Shown here: piece by piece, positions 8,482 through 19,329 of the stretch
Layout: each line of letters opens with the position of its first letter
Numbering within the stretch: position 1 is the first letter of the stretch
DNA from: Streptomyces brasiliensis
Lineage (GTDB): Bacteria; Actinomycetota; Actinomycetes; Streptomycetales; Streptomycetaceae
Direction of reading: 5' to 3'
NCBI RefSeq assembly: GCF_014647875.1
Contig: NZ_BMQA01000001.1
Span: 682,001 to 746,000, forward strand
Length of the DNA stretch: 64,000 nucleotides
The notes under the pieces: generated by a model
Databases searched by the model: none
What the model was told of the DNA's origin: nothing
Seen by the model: only the letters and a program-made list of their open reading frames with translations
Made by a program: the position numbers and the translations under genes

Positions 8482-9630
8482 CTAAGCCTTGAGGATCTCC
8501 TCGTACAGCCGGACCGTGCGGCGGGCGACCGCGTCCCAGCCGAACTCCCCCACCGCGCGCTCCCGTCCGGCCTCGCCCATCAGGTGTGCCCTCACCGGGT
8601 CGCCGAGCACGGAGTCCAGCGCCCGTGCGAGGGAGGCCTCGAAGTCCTCGTCCAGGGTGACCAGGAGGCCCGTCTCGCCGTCCGCGACGACCTCGGGGAT
8701 GCCGCCGACCCGGGAGGCCACCACGGGCGTGCCGCAGGCCATCGCCTCCAGGTTGACGATGCCGAGCGGTTCGTACACCGAGGGGCAGACGAACACGGAG
8801 GCGTGGGTGAGGAGTTGGATGACGTCCGCGCGCGGCAGCATCTGCGGGATCCAGTGCACGCCCTCGCGGGCCCGGCTGAGTTCCTCGAACAGGTCGCGGA
8901 ACTCCCGGTCGATCTCCGGGGTGTCGGGGGCTCCGGCGCACAGCACGACCTGGGCCGCCGGATCGATGTCCCGTACGGCGCGCAGCAGATGAGGCACGCC
9001 CTTCTGGCGGGTGATACGGCCGACGAACAGGACGTAGGGGCGGCCCGGGTCCACGCCCAGACGGGTGAGGACGTCGGTACCGGGATCGGGCCGGTAGAGC
9101 CTGGTGTCGATGCCGTTGTGCACGACGTGCACCCGGGCGGGATCCAGTGCCGGATAGCAGCCGAGAATGTCCTCGCGCATGGCCCCGGACACGGCGATCA
9201 CCGCGTCGGCGGCCTCGATCGCGGTGCGCTCGGCGAAGCCGGACAGGGCGTATCCGCCGCCGAGTTGCTCGGCCTTCCAGGGACGCAGCGGCTCCAGCGA
9301 GTGGGCGGTCATCACGTGCGGGACTCCGTACAGGAGCTTGGCGAAGTGCCCGGCGAGGTTGGCGTACCAGGTGTGGGAGTGGACGAGTTCGCGGCCCTCG
9401 AGCGCGGCGGCGATGGACAGGTCCACGGAGAAGGTGCGCAGCGCGTCGTTGGCGGTGTCGAGAGCGGACCACGGGCGGTGGCGTACGACGCCGACGCCGC
9501 GACCCTCGCCCCAGCAGTGCACCTCGAGGTCGACCAGGGGCGTCAACTCCCGGGCGAGGAACTCGACATGGACGCCCGCGCCGCCGTACACGTCCGGGGG
9601 GTACTCCCGGCTCAGCAGTCCTACTCGCAC
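8482..9630 (-). CDS. glgA: GT4-family glycogen synthase / maltose-1-phosphate synthase
   Basis: This 382-residue GT-B fold glycosyltransferase begins [19 protein letters not shown], typical of the actinobacterial GlgA (GlgM) group. The donor site shows [10 protein letters not shown] and the E-x7-E element ...[18 protein letters not shown]. In mycobacteria the homologue uses ADP-glucose and glucose-1-phosphate to make maltose-1-phosphate for the GlgE pathway; the older annotation is glycogen synthase. GTG 9630 is preferred (GGGGG seven bases upstream) over an in-frame ATG at 9663. Adjacency to glgC supports use of ADP-glucose. Confidence 0.92.
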   Translation of the reverse strand: MRVGLLSREYPPDVYGGAGVHVEFLARELTPLVDLEVHCWGEGRGVGVVRHRPWSALDTANDALRTFSVDLSIAAALEGRELVHSHTWYANLAGHFAKLLYGVPHVMTAHSLEPLRPWKAEQLGGGYALSGFAERTAIEAADAVIAVSGAMREDILGCYPALDPARVHVVHNGIDTRLYRPDPGTDVLTRLGVDPGRPYVLFVGRITRQKGVPHLLRAVRDIDPAAQVVLCAGAPDTPEIDREFRDLFEELSRAREGVHWIPQMLPRADVIQLLTHASVFVCPSVYEPLGIVNLEAMACGTPVVASRVGGIPEVVADGETGLLVTLDEDFEASLARALDSVLGDPVRAHLMGEAGRERAVGEFGWDAVARRTVRLYEEILKA

Positions 9631-9665
9631 CCGTAACCCCCTGGTCTTGGCGCCGGTCCCCATGG

Positions 9666-10424
9666 TCACCCAGACGGGGCGCGCGGGGAAGAGCGTGGGG
9701 GCCGTGTGAAGCAACAGTCTCCGCAGACTCCTCCGTCGGGGACGCGGTAGTAGAGGCAGCAGCTGCGGCGCCGGAAGGCGGTGCCGGTGAAGGTTCCGGT
9801 GCCGCTCAGGAGCGGGTGGGTGAACAGGTCGGCGGTGAGCGTGCGCGTCCGGTGGGCCACGTCGGCACGTCCGTGGGCGCGCGCCCAGCGGGCGAGTTCG
9901 CGGGCGGCCCCGGCCAGGGCGGAACCCGCGTTGCCCCACAGCAGGCCGGTCGCGACGCCGTAGCGGGTGTGCAGCGCCTCGACGAGCGGTTCGAGGTGCC
10001 CGGCGAGGACGGTGTCCACGAGTGTGGCCGCGTCGCCGGGCAGCGGTCGAACCTCGGTCAGCCACAGGTCCTCCGGGGCAGTGGCGGCCGGGTCCCAGCG
10101 CAGCAGACGCGGAGCGAGGTCGGGGACACGGCCGTACAGGGCGGCGCAGCCGAGGGCCACGGACCACAGCCGGGCCGCGAGCGCCTGCTGGGCGACGGAG
10201 ACCGAAACTCGCAGCTCAGCTGCGCGAATACGATCAGCGACCAGTTCGACGCGGAAAGCAAGGGACCTCCCGTAAACATCCGACCCCGGATTTTCGTAGA
10301 TCTCCGCGAGGGTCGGCAGCGGACCGCCCGGCGGCTCACGCCGGGCTCCGGTCGCTCCGGTCGTCCGCAGGACGAAGAAGCCGCCGAGCGGGCGGAGTGC
10401 GGCGAGATCGGGGGCGAGGTCCAC
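9666..10424 (-). CDS. FhuF-like (2Fe-2S) iron-sulfur protein
   Basis: The C-terminus carries C-C-x10-C-x2-C ([17 protein letters not shown]), the unusual cysteine arrangement of FhuF-type ferric-siderophore reductases, which reduce siderophore-bound Fe(III) in the cytoplasm. The middle ([26 protein letters not shown]) also fits this family. The start is uncertain: GTG 10424 gives 252 residues beginning [17 protein letters not shown] but has no clear ribosome site. It lies 35 bases upstream of glgA on the same strand, an odd pairing with carbohydrate genes; no siderophore gene is nearby. Confidence 0.8.
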   Translation of the reverse strand: MDLAPDLAALRPLGGFFVLRTTGATGARREPPGGPLPTLAEIYENPGSDVYGRSLAFRVELVADRIRAAELRVSVSVAQQALAARLWSVALGCAALYGRVPDLAPRLLRWDPAATAPEDLWLTEVRPLPGDAATLVDTVLAGHLEPLVEALHTRYGVATGLLWGNAGSALAGAARELARWARAHGRADVAHRTRTLTADLFTHPLLSGTGTFTGTAFRRRSCCLYYRVPDGGVCGDCCFTRPPRSSPRAPSG

Positions 10425-10652
10425 GATCGCGAGTAGTACCAGAAACGCCGGAGGCCGGGGCGAGCGGGACTCCACCCGCTGTCGCCCACCCTGGGGAGGA
10501 TGGGACGGGGGGCGTACTCCATCGGCAGTAGGACCCATTGCCTGCTCAGGTACGACGACGGGAAGCATCCGGACGGGCAGAGTGTTCGCCATGAAAGCCG
10601 ACCGTTCGCCGCGACGGGCCCAACGCCCCCGCCTCACGCAGGGGAGCAGCTC

Positions 10653-12984
<2,332 letters not shown>

Positions 12985-13054
12985 TCAGGAGGGGCAAAAG
13001 TAAGGGCCGCGAACAGGCCATGACAAGGCGGCAATCGGCCGCGTCGGCTCACAA

Positions 13055-13074
13055 GGGACCAGGAATCCGGTCCC
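13055..13074. promoter_or_regulatory. Hairpin in divergent promoter region
   Basis: GGGACC and GGTCCC arms enclose eight bases, about 90 bases upstream of the wall-hydrolase start. In Streptomyces rpf-type genes are often under c-di-AMP riboswitches, but no ydaO-like core was recognised here, so this is reported only as a stem-loop or operator of unknown role. Confidence 0.3.
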
Positions 13075-13252
13075 ACTTGGATTACGGGTGAGGCATCTGG
13101 GGTTGTCCTTGCGTATCTGCCTGCACAGGCCTCCGCCGGACCGGCACAAACCGGACATGCGGTCGGCCTACCGGCACGTCAGGATGGTCAGGGGCAATAC
13201 TGGCGGGCAGAACTGGCACCACCGATTACCAGGATGCTTAGGAGTCAACCGA

Positions 13253-14692
13253 ATGAACACTTCAGCCCAGATCGGCGTCACGGGTCTCGCGGTCATGGGC
13301 CGCAACCTCGCCCGGAACTTCGCGCGCAACGGCTACACGGTCGCGGTGCACAACCGGACGGCGTCGCGGACGCACGCGCTGGTCGAGGAGTTCGGGAGTG
13401 AGGGCGACTTCATCGCGGCCGAGACGGCCAAGGAGTTCGTCGCGGCGCTGGAGCGTCCGCGCCGCCTGGTCATCATGGTGAAGGCCGGTGACCCCACCGA
13501 CGCGGTCATCCAGGAGTTCGCCCCGCTCCTGGAGCCCGGTGACATGATCATCGACGGCGGCAACGCGCACTTCGCCGACACCCGGCGCCGCGAGCGGGAG
13601 CTGCGTGAGCAGGGCATCCACTTCGTCGGTACGGGCATCTCCGGCGGCGAGGAGGGCGCGCTGCACGGCCCGAGCATCATGCCGGGCGGCTCGAAGGAGT
13701 CGTACAAGTCCCTGGGCCCGATGCTGGAGAAGATCTCCGCGAAGGCGAAGGACGGCGCGCCGTGCGTCACGCACGTGGGGCCGGACGGCGCCGGGCACTT
13801 CGTGAAGATGGTGCACAACGGCATCGAGTACGCCGACATGCAGCTGATCGGCGAGGCGTATCAGTTGCTGCGGGACGTCGCCGGGTACTCCCCCGCCCAG
13901 ATCGCGGACATCTTCCGCACCTGGAACACGGGCCGCCTCGACTCCTATCTGATCGAGATCACGGCCGAGGTGCTGTCGCACGTGGACGCGGCGACGGGCA
14001 AGCCGTTCGTGGACGTCGTCGTGGACCAGGCGGAACAGAAGGGCACGGGCCGCTGGACGGTGCAGATCGCCCTCGACCTGGGCGTGCCGGTGTCGGGCAT
14101 CGCGGAGGCGGTGTTCGCGCGGTCCCTGTCCGGTCACGCGGCGCTGCGGGAGGCGTCCCGGGGGCTGGCCGGTCCGAAGCCCACTCCGCTGTCCGAGGCG
14201 GAGGCGGCGGCCTTCGCCGACAAGGTCGAGCAGGCGCTGTACGCGTCGAAGATCGTGTCGTACACGCAGGGCTTCCACGAGATCGCGGCGGGCGGCGAGG
14301 AGTACGGCTGGGACATCGACCACGGTGCCATCGCCGCAATCTGGCGCGCCGGCTGCATCATCCGCGCCGCGTTCCTGGACCGGATCCGTGCCGCGTACGA
14401 CGCCCGGCCGGATCTGCCGAGCCTGCTGTCCGACGAGACCTTCGCGCAGGAGATCGCGGCGGCGCAGGACGACTGGCGCGAGGTGCTGGTCGCGGCGACC
14501 CGCCAGGGCGTGCCGACGCCGGGCTTCGCGGCGGCGCTGGCGTACTACGACGCGCTGCGCGCCGAGCGGCTGCCCGCGGCGCTCACGCAGGGGCAGCGGG
14601 ACTTCTTCGGTGCGCACACCTATCGGCGGGCGGACCGGGACGGGTCGTTCCACACGCTGTGGGGCGGGGACCGGTCGGAGGTCACCGCGTAG
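13253..14692 (+). CDS. gnd: NADP-dependent 6-phosphogluconate dehydrogenase, decarboxylating
   Basis: The 479-residue protein is a full-length GND of the oxidative pentose phosphate pathway, converting 6-phosphogluconate to ribulose-5-phosphate, CO2 and NADPH. It shows the N-terminal dinucleotide fold GLAVMGRNLARNFARNGY, the substrate motif FVGTGISGGEEGALHGPSIM, the catalytic Lys/His/Asn region FVKMVHNGIEYADMQ and QKGTGRWTVQIAL. The start MNTSAQIG at 13253 has AGGAG eight bases upstream; the frame is open further 5' but without support. No partner gene (zwf, opcA) adjoins, so this copy is isolated. Confidence 0.96.
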   Translation: MNTSAQIGVTGLAVMGRNLARNFARNGYTVAVHNRTASRTHALVEEFGSEGDFIAAETAKEFVAALERPRRLVIMVKAGDPTDAVIQEFAPLLEPGDMIIDGGNAHFADTRRRERELREQGIHFVGTGISGGEEGALHGPSIMPGGSKESYKSLGPMLEKISAKAKDGAPCVTHVGPDGAGHFVKMVHNGIEYADMQLIGEAYQLLRDVAGYSPAQIADIFRTWNTGRLDSYLIEITAEVLSHVDAATGKPFVDVVVDQAEQKGTGRWTVQIALDLGVPVSGIAEAVFARSLSGHAALREASRGLAGPKPTPLSEAEAAAFADKVEQALYASKIVSYTQGFHEIAAGGEEYGWDIDHGAIAAIWRAGCIIRAAFLDRIRAAYDARPDLPSLLSDETFAQEIAAAQDDWREVLVAATRQGVPTPGFAAALAYYDALRAERLPAALTQGQRDFFGAHTYRRADRDGSFHTLWGGDRSEVTA

Positions 14693-14787
14693 GCCTCCGG
14701 CGCTCCGGCCGGGTCTTGGGTGCCGGGTGCGTCGAGGGGCGCCCGATGACTCGGGTGATCGGTGTCGCGGAGCGGGTGCGGGTGAGT

Positions 14788-14820
14788 CGTGGCTGGTCGC
14801 GCAGTTCCCCGCGCCCCTTC
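14788..14820 (+). repeat. Streptomyces-type intergenic repeat (GCGCAGTTCCCCGCGCCCC)
   Basis: The stretch GGCTGGTCGCGCAGTTCCCC followed by GCGCCCC, in the gnd-downstream gap, matches a short intergenic element recalled as very common in Streptomyces genomes, usually near gene ends where it can form a terminator-like stem. Only one copy is seen in this window; identification is from memory. Confidence 0.45.
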
Positions 14821-14942
14821 GTGGCGTCTCCCTCGCCGCATGTCCTCACCGTCCCGCGGCCCTTTGGAGTGTGCCCGGGTCGGGTAGGTGATGGAGTAGT
14901 AGTAGTCCTGAGGCGATGTCTCGCGACTGGCCGGAGGACACC

Positions 14943-15179
14943 ATGAGTGACCCGCACCCGGACCCCGTACGGCCCGGACCGACGCCCGGTCCGGACCCAC
15001 AGCACCCTGAGCCGTATCCGAACCCGGTCCCGCCTCCGGAACCGCCGCCGGCTCCTGTCCCGACTCCGCCCCCGGCCCCGGCCCCACATCCGGGTCCGCC
15101 CCCGGAGCCCTCCCCGTCTCCGATTCCTCCGGGCCCGGAGCCGGTCCCGAGCCCGGAACCGGGACCGCCCCTGACATGA
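14943..15179 (+). CDS. Proline-rich small protein, 78 aa
   Basis: The 78-residue product is about half proline, arranged as P-x-P and PP runs with Glu, Gly, Ser and a few Val; it has no hydrophobic segment or signal. GGAGG lies five bases before ATG 14943, so translation is likely. Such proline runs are expected to be extended and to need EF-P for translation. It ends two bases before the stop of the convergent racemase-like gene. Function unknown; a low-complexity artefact of GC-rich sequence is possible but the ribosome site argues against it. Confidence 0.6.
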   Translation: MSDPHPDPVRPGPTPGPDPQHPEPYPNPVPPPEPPPAPVPTPPPAPAPHPGPPPEPSPSPIPPGPEPVPSPEPGPPLT

Positions 15180-15180
15180 A

Positions 15181-15816
15181 TCATCGGACCCGTGCCGCGG
15201 CCTCCGCCCCTGCGGACAGGCCGGGGCGCGGGCTGGACAGCACCGGCACCTTGGTACACGTCAGCGGCTGCGCCGGGGTCATGGAGGCCTGGGCGAGGAT
15301 GATCGCGTCGGCGTCGGTGACCGTGTCCACGGCGGCGGCGACGAGCTGGGCGTAGCCCTGGTGGTCCCCCGCTTTGAAACGCGCCCAGGCGCCCTCGACC
15401 AGCAGCGTGCGCACGGTCACGACGCGCCCCGCCCGGCGGCCCTCCTCCTCCACCAGGGCCACGGTCGGCTCGAGGGTGCTCTCCACGGTCGCGGCCACGA
15501 CGACGCGCGGTCCGGCGGCCACCGCGGCGGCGGCCATCGGACGGTCGACGCGCAGCACCGGCACGCCCACCTGACTCGACTCAGCGACGGCACCGATGGT
15601 CGAGCAGGTGCACAGCACGGCCCGCGCGCCCCCGGCGACGGCCTCGTCGAGGAGAGCCCGGACCTCCTCCGCCACCGCCTCGGGCCCCTCCCGGCCGGCT
15701 CGCTCCAGCAGCTCCTCGTCGACGAAGTGCCGCAGTTCGAGGCCGGGGTGGTCCTCGTCGCGGAGGGCGTCGAAGACCGGGACGTGCGTCGGGGAGGTGT
15801 GGAGCAGGGCGAGCAT
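15181..15816 (-). CDS. Asp/Glu racemase-family protein
   Basis: This 211-residue protein resembles the Asp/Glu/hydantoin racemase superfamily. The first catalytic-Cys region is clear (AVLCTCSTIGAVAE near residue 70), and LALLHTSPTHVPVF is the usual first strand. The second cysteine region reads AQASMTPAQPL, lacking an obvious Cys, so it may belong to a single-Cys subgroup such as arylmalonate decarboxylase-like or maleate isomerase-like proteins. ATG 15816 is chosen because the extra 16 residues from 15864 do not fit the fold. Reaction unknown. Confidence 0.7.
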   Translation of the reverse strand: MLALLHTSPTHVPVFDALRDEDHPGLELRHFVDEELLERAGREGPEAVAEEVRALLDEAVAGGARAVLCTCSTIGAVAESSQVGVPVLRVDRPMAAAAVAAGPRVVVAATVESTLEPTVALVEEEGRRAGRVVTVRTLLVEGAWARFKAGDHQGYAQLVAAAVDTVTDADAIILAQASMTPAQPLTCTKVPVLSSPRPGLSAGAEAAARVR

Positions 15817-15891
15817 GTCGGCTGTGTCCTTTCCGGGCACGTGAGCCACGAGGCGAGGGAGCACCCACGCGGCGAGGTCGGCCGTACGTTC

Positions 15892-16236
15892 TCAGAACCG
15901 CTCGGGATGCGCCACCAGCCACCGCTTCGCCGCGCGCAGCAGCTCGGGGTCGGCGGCCGGGGCCTCCTCGGGGTGCCCTTCGGCCCACTTCACGACGTAC
16001 GCGCACAGCGGGACCACCGCGATGCCCTCGCGTGCGGCGACGGCGTACAGCTCACGGGACAGGGAGCCCGCGATGCCCCTCCCCTGGTGGGAAGGGTCCA
16101 CGATCGTGTGGACGGCGACCAGCGCGCGCCCGGGAGCCTCGAGGACGAAGTACTCGATGTGGCCGACGACTTCGCCGTCGGCCACGGCCTCCAGACGGCC
16201 CGCCGCCCGGTCGTCGCGGATCTCGAGGTCGCTCAT
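15892..16236 (-). CDS. GNAT-fold N-acetyltransferase, YjdJ/COG2388 type
   Basis: The 114-residue protein is a compact GNAT domain of the short type. It shows VAVHTIVDPSHQGRGIAGSL with the acetyl-CoA loop QGRGIAGS and the diagnostic end VPLCAYVVKWAEGHPE. ATG 16236 has AGGAG eight bases upstream. It lies 22 bases after panD on the same strand and may be cotranscribed. This subtype is widespread and mostly uncharacterised; the similar PanM/PanZ proteins assist PanD maturation in enterobacteria, but that is a different GNAT subtype and the link here is only positional. Confidence 0.8.
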   Translation of the reverse strand: MSDLEIRDDRAAGRLEAVADGEVVGHIEYFVLEAPGRALVAVHTIVDPSHQGRGIAGSLSRELYAVAAREGIAVVPLCAYVVKWAEGHPEEAPAADPELLRAAKRWLVAHPERF

Positions 16237-16258
16237 GGGCACGCTCCTGACGGTCGGG

Positions 16259-16678
16259 TCAGGCCGGCACGGCCTGCGGGCTGCGCTCCTGCGCCGAGCC
16301 GGGCACCGGCTCGGACGGGTCGGCACCGAGAGCCACGACCCTGTTGTCGTGGTCGACGTGCACGACCCGCGGCTGCAGCGTCCGCGCCTCGGCGTCGGTC
16401 ACCTGAGCGTAGCTGATGATGATCACCAGGTCGCCGGGGTGGACGAGATGGGCGGCGGCCCCGTTGATCCCCACGACACCGGAGCCGCGCTCACCCTCGA
16501 TGACGTACGTCTCCAGCCGGGCACCGTTGGTGACGTCGACGATGTGAACCAGCTCGCCGGGCAGCAGATCGGCGGCGTCGAGCAACTCGGCGTCGATGGT
16601 CACGGATCCCACGTAGTGCAGGTCGGCCTGGGTGACGGTGGCTCGGTGGATCTTGGACTTGAACATCTGGCGAAGCAT
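16259..16678 (-). CDS. panD: Aspartate 1-decarboxylase precursor
   Basis: PanD decarboxylates L-aspartate to beta-alanine for pantothenate and CoA. The 139-residue zymogen has the self-cleavage site Gly24-Ser25 in HYVGSVTID; cleavage gives the pyruvoyl group on the alpha chain. Conserved active-site parts include [24 protein letters not shown] and NGAAAHL. The C-terminal tail of about 20 residues beyond VVALGAD is the longer form seen in actinobacteria. ATG 16678 has GGGAGG six bases upstream. panB/panC are not adjacent. It marks the left edge of the apparently inserted region. Confidence 0.95.
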   Translation of the reverse strand: MLRQMFKSKIHRATVTQADLHYVGSVTIDAELLDAADLLPGELVHIVDVTNGARLETYVIEGERGSGVVGINGAAAHLVHPGDLVIIISYAQVTDAEARTLQPRVVHVDHDNRVVALGADPSEPVPGSAQERSPQAVPA

Positions 16679-17121
16679 GTGGCCCCTCCCGAGGAACCCT
16701 CCTGACCTGCACTTTACAGGCCAGCGGCGGTCTTCCCGCCGTCGTCCGAGTCGCATCTATGGGCAGCTTCAGCAAGGTTTTGCAGGACTGATGCTGACCG
16801 AATGCTGACTTTTCTGACACCCCGCCAGACAAGTGCAGAGGCGCTGAGGCTGCCTTCCACCCTGCTCGCGGGACGCGTACACGGTACTTGACCCAACCGG
16901 GATGTGGCACCCAGTGCCCCGAGAGCGGACGAGGGGTGCGCGCCAGGCGAGGCTAAGGAGAGTGACCACGTGCCGCCGTGCGCTCAGCGTGCGTCCGCCC
17001 CAAGAACGACAGCCCGGCGCTACTCCAAATCAGCGGCCTCACCAAATCGAACCGTGCCGGGACTCTGGCCACACATTGACGAACTTGATCACACTTGGTC
17101 TCACGGAAGAGGGGCACAGAA
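16679..17121. other. Non-coding stretch at left edge of accessory block
   Basis: No convincing gene is found between panD and the excisionase-like fragment. The stretch is somewhat AT-richer and contains the close direct repeat GATGCTGACC/GAATGCTGACT near 16792-16813 and a frame starting GTG 16971 after AAGGAG that is unlike any protein recognised. No tRNA or clear attachment site is seen. Confidence 0.35.
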
Positions 17122-17620
17122 GTGGACGCAAACTCCGTCCTCCTGGACGTCCAGCTAACCGCCGCCATGCTGAACATGTCGACGAGCTGGGTATATCGCC
17201 AGGCACCGAAGTTGGGGCTCAAGGCGACGAGCTCGCCGGCAAAATCGTGGTGGACTGCGTCAACCCCCTGGGCTTCGACAAACGCGTGCCTTCGCTCACA
17301 GGCCTCCGGAGGGCAGCGCAGCCGAACAGGCCGCAGCGCTCCTGCCCGCCTCCCAGGTCACCGCCACCTTCCACCATCTGTCCGCAGTCCTGCTGCTCGA
17401 CCAGGACGTCGACCGCATCAACACCGACGTCCTTGTACTGGGCGACAACCGCACCGCCACCAACACAGTCCAGGCGCTAGCCGAACGCATCCCTGGCATG
17501 CGAGGGGTGTTCGGGGGACGACTGCGCAACACACACCAGGTGGAAGCCCTTGGCGCCAACCTGATCTCCGTCAATCGCCGATACAAGGCCCACGCCGGTA
17601 TCCGCATCACGGATATCTGA
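17122..17620 (+). pseudogene. Excisionase-like HTH fragment fused to broken F420:NADP reductase
   Basis: From GTG 17122 a frame reads LLDVQLTAAMLNMSTSWVYR and KLGLKA, the winged helix-turn-helix of excisionases from integrative elements. At about 17225 the sequence turns into the C-terminal half of an F420-dependent NADP reductase in another frame (GKIVVDCVNPLGFDK), then shifts frame near 17303 and continues SAAEQAAALLP, TFHHLSAVLLL and SVNRRYKAHAGIRITDI to TGA 17618-17620. The Rossmann N-terminus that binds NADP is absent. It is therefore a chimeric remnant left by recombination at an element boundary. Neither part is expected to work as an enzyme; the HTH part might still be translated. Confidence 0.7.
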
Positions 17621-17817
17621 GCGGCGTACCGGCATGGGCATGGCAGTACCCGCCGCTGGACGGCCCTGGCTCCGGCCCGCCGAGGGCTACCGGTTGAGAC
17701 CGGTACTGGCCGGGGCGAGTTGCGCGACCCACCTCTCGCTCAAGCTCCGCCCGGGCGCGACGCGCCGACGAAGCCGCTCGCGACGCTGCCTGCGGCGCCG
17801 CGAGCGGCCCGTTCTCT

Positions 17818-18648
17818 TCATCGCGGGACAGCCGAAGAACGAAGCGCGGCGTCCCGGATGCGTCTCGCGCGTTCCAGCACGGGCTTGTCGACCATGTGTC
17901 CATCGACCAGCGTGACCGAGTCCCCTGCGGCGAGCACGGAGCGTGCCCACATCTGTTCGTTCTCTGAAGGAGCGAAGTGGGCGGCGACAGGGGCGATCTG
18001 GAAAGGGTGGATGCACAGTTTGCCGGTGAAGCCCAGTCGCCGAGCAAGCGCGATATCCGCTGTGAGCGCCTCCAGATCCCGGATTCCGGTGGTCACCCCG
18101 TCGACCGGTGGGCACATGCCCGCCGCGGCCGCAGCGGAGACCACCTTGGAACGGGCATAGGCGAGTGCCAGGTGGTCGTCGTGGGCGACGCCGAGCTGAC
18201 GGGCGAGGTCGACGTTGCCGAGGGCTGCTCGGACGGCGCCGGCCGCAGCGCACACATCCATGGCTCTTTCCACGCCGGCGGCCGTCTCGACGAGAGGGAT
18301 CAGCGGGCTTCTGCCGGCCGTACGGCGGACCAGGTCGGCCAGCACGGCGGAGTCCTCGCTCTTGGGCACCATGACCGGCGCGGCGTATCGAGCGGCCATT
18401 TCGGCATCGGCGTCGCTCTCCGGGGTACCGGGCGGGTTGATCCGGATCAGGGCGCCGTGGCCCTGGGCGAGCCATTCGGCCGCGTTCTCTCGCGCGCACG
18501 GCTTGTCCAGCTCAGCAACGGCGTCCTCGAGATCAATGATGATCAAGTCGGCGCCCGAGTCGGCGGCCTTGGCGAATCTGTCGGGTCGGTCACCTGGGAC
18601 GAACAGCAGACTGCAAGCGGATTCAATCTGGTCTCTGGACACTGTCAT
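17818..18648 (-). CDS. HpcH/HpaI-CitE-like CoA ester lyase
   Basis: The 276-residue TIM-barrel protein belongs to the citrate lyase beta-like family (CitE, malyl-CoA/citramalyl-CoA lyase), Mg-dependent aldol cleavage of acyl-CoA thioesters. It shows SLLFVPGDRPDRFAKA, IIDLEDAVAELDK with acidic ligands, RINPPGTPESDAD, VPLVETAAGVE-like sequence and KLCIHPFQIAPV. ATG 18648 follows GAGGTG by seven bases and its ATGA overlaps the stop of the upstream dehydratase remnant, so the two were once translationally coupled. A role in cleaving a 3-hydroxyacyl-CoA from side-chain or ring breakdown fits the neighbours but is inferred. Confidence 0.85.
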   Translation of the reverse strand: MTVSRDQIESACSLLFVPGDRPDRFAKAADSGADLIIIDLEDAVAELDKPCARENAAEWLAQGHGALIRINPPGTPESDADAEMAARYAAPVMVPKSEDSAVLADLVRRTAGRSPLIPLVETAAGVERAMDVCAAAGAVRAALGNVDLARQLGVAHDDHLALAYARSKVVSAAAAAGMCPPVDGVTTGIRDLEALTADIALARRLGFTGKLCIHPFQIAPVAAHFAPSENEQMWARSVLAAGDSVTLVDGHMVDKPVLERARRIRDAALRSSAVPR

Positions 18649-19185
18649 GCGAAGATCACCTCGGCTGTTGCATGGCGCTGCTCGCGATGCGTCCCGACCC
18701 GCAGCATGGCCTTGTTGTCCACGGGCATGCCGGACGCCAGAAGGCGCTCGCGTGCGAACGCCGGGCGCCGCAGCCGGTAGGACACCGACTGCACCCGGCG
18801 GTCCGAGGCGTTGCGGCGGACCAGGTCCAGCATCGTGAGCACCAGGAGCGGGCCGTGGACCACGAGATCCGGGTAGCCCTCTTCTCCTTGCGCGTACGGA
18901 GCGTCGTAGTGGATACGGTGCGCGTTCGCGGTAAGGGCACTGAAGCGGAACAGCAGCGCGGGGTCCGGTTGCAGGGGGATGTTCCAGGGCTCGTCGGAAC
19001 GCGGCGAGGCCGCGGTGTCGAGGTCCTGCGGGTGCTGTGCCGAACTTCGCCCGGACCGGTAGACGATGTCTTGCTCCTCGACCAGGCACGTGTTGTCGCC
19101 GCGGCGGTCGCACGGTCACGAAGAGGAGTTCTCCTGTCGTGCCGTTCTTGATCGCCACTGTGCTCAGGCTGCTGACGCGCTGCAC
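18645..19185 (-). pseudogene. Frameshifted, 5'-truncated HTD2/MaoC-like dehydratase
   Basis: Two frames together encode the rear part of an acyl-CoA hydratase of the mesaconyl-C4-CoA/HTD2 type. The first frame (from about 19185) reads STVAIKNGTTGELLFVTVR; within CCGCCGCGG near 19105 the homology changes frame and continues LVEEQDIVYR, LLFRFSALTANAHRIHYD, VVHGPLLVL and so on to TGA 18645-18647. The hydratase core (ALTANAHRIHYD and VHGPL) is intact, but the N-terminal portion and a usable start are missing; an in-frame TAG lies just 5' of the first frame. Its stop overlaps the next gene's start. It was probably the hydratase feeding the CitE-like lyase. Confidence 0.65.
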
Positions 19186-19258
19186 CTAGACGTGACCGGG
19201 GGCGCCACCGGGCCGGGCTCACAGGTCCTGGCGTCCGGTACGGACTACGGATACGACG

Positions 19259-19295
19259 AGGCCGCCCGGACGACATGTGGTCGTCCGGGCGGCCT
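19259..19295 (-). terminator. Strong terminator hairpin after SDR gene
   Basis: AGGCCGCCCGGACGAC (19259-19274) and its exact reverse complement (19280-19295) form a perfect 16-bp stem with a five-base loop, 35 bases beyond the SDR stop. It separates the LuxC-SDR unit from the dehydratase remnant. Confidence 0.75.
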
Positions 19296-19329
19296 GCACA
19301 CGCGCTGCCGGCTCCCCCTGCCCGTGCCT

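Noticed and set aside
16679..17121. tRNA gene serving as attachment site for the excisionase-bearing element
   Set aside because: No cloverleaf or T-loop sequence was found in this stretch on either strand.
19140..19200. Another sulfur leader peptide, because the minus strand contains QRVSSL after an H-V pair
   Set aside because: The reading matches the N-side of the HTD2/MaoC dehydratase (STVAIKNGTTGELLFVTVR), so the similarity to the leader core is coincidental, and a TAG interrupts it.
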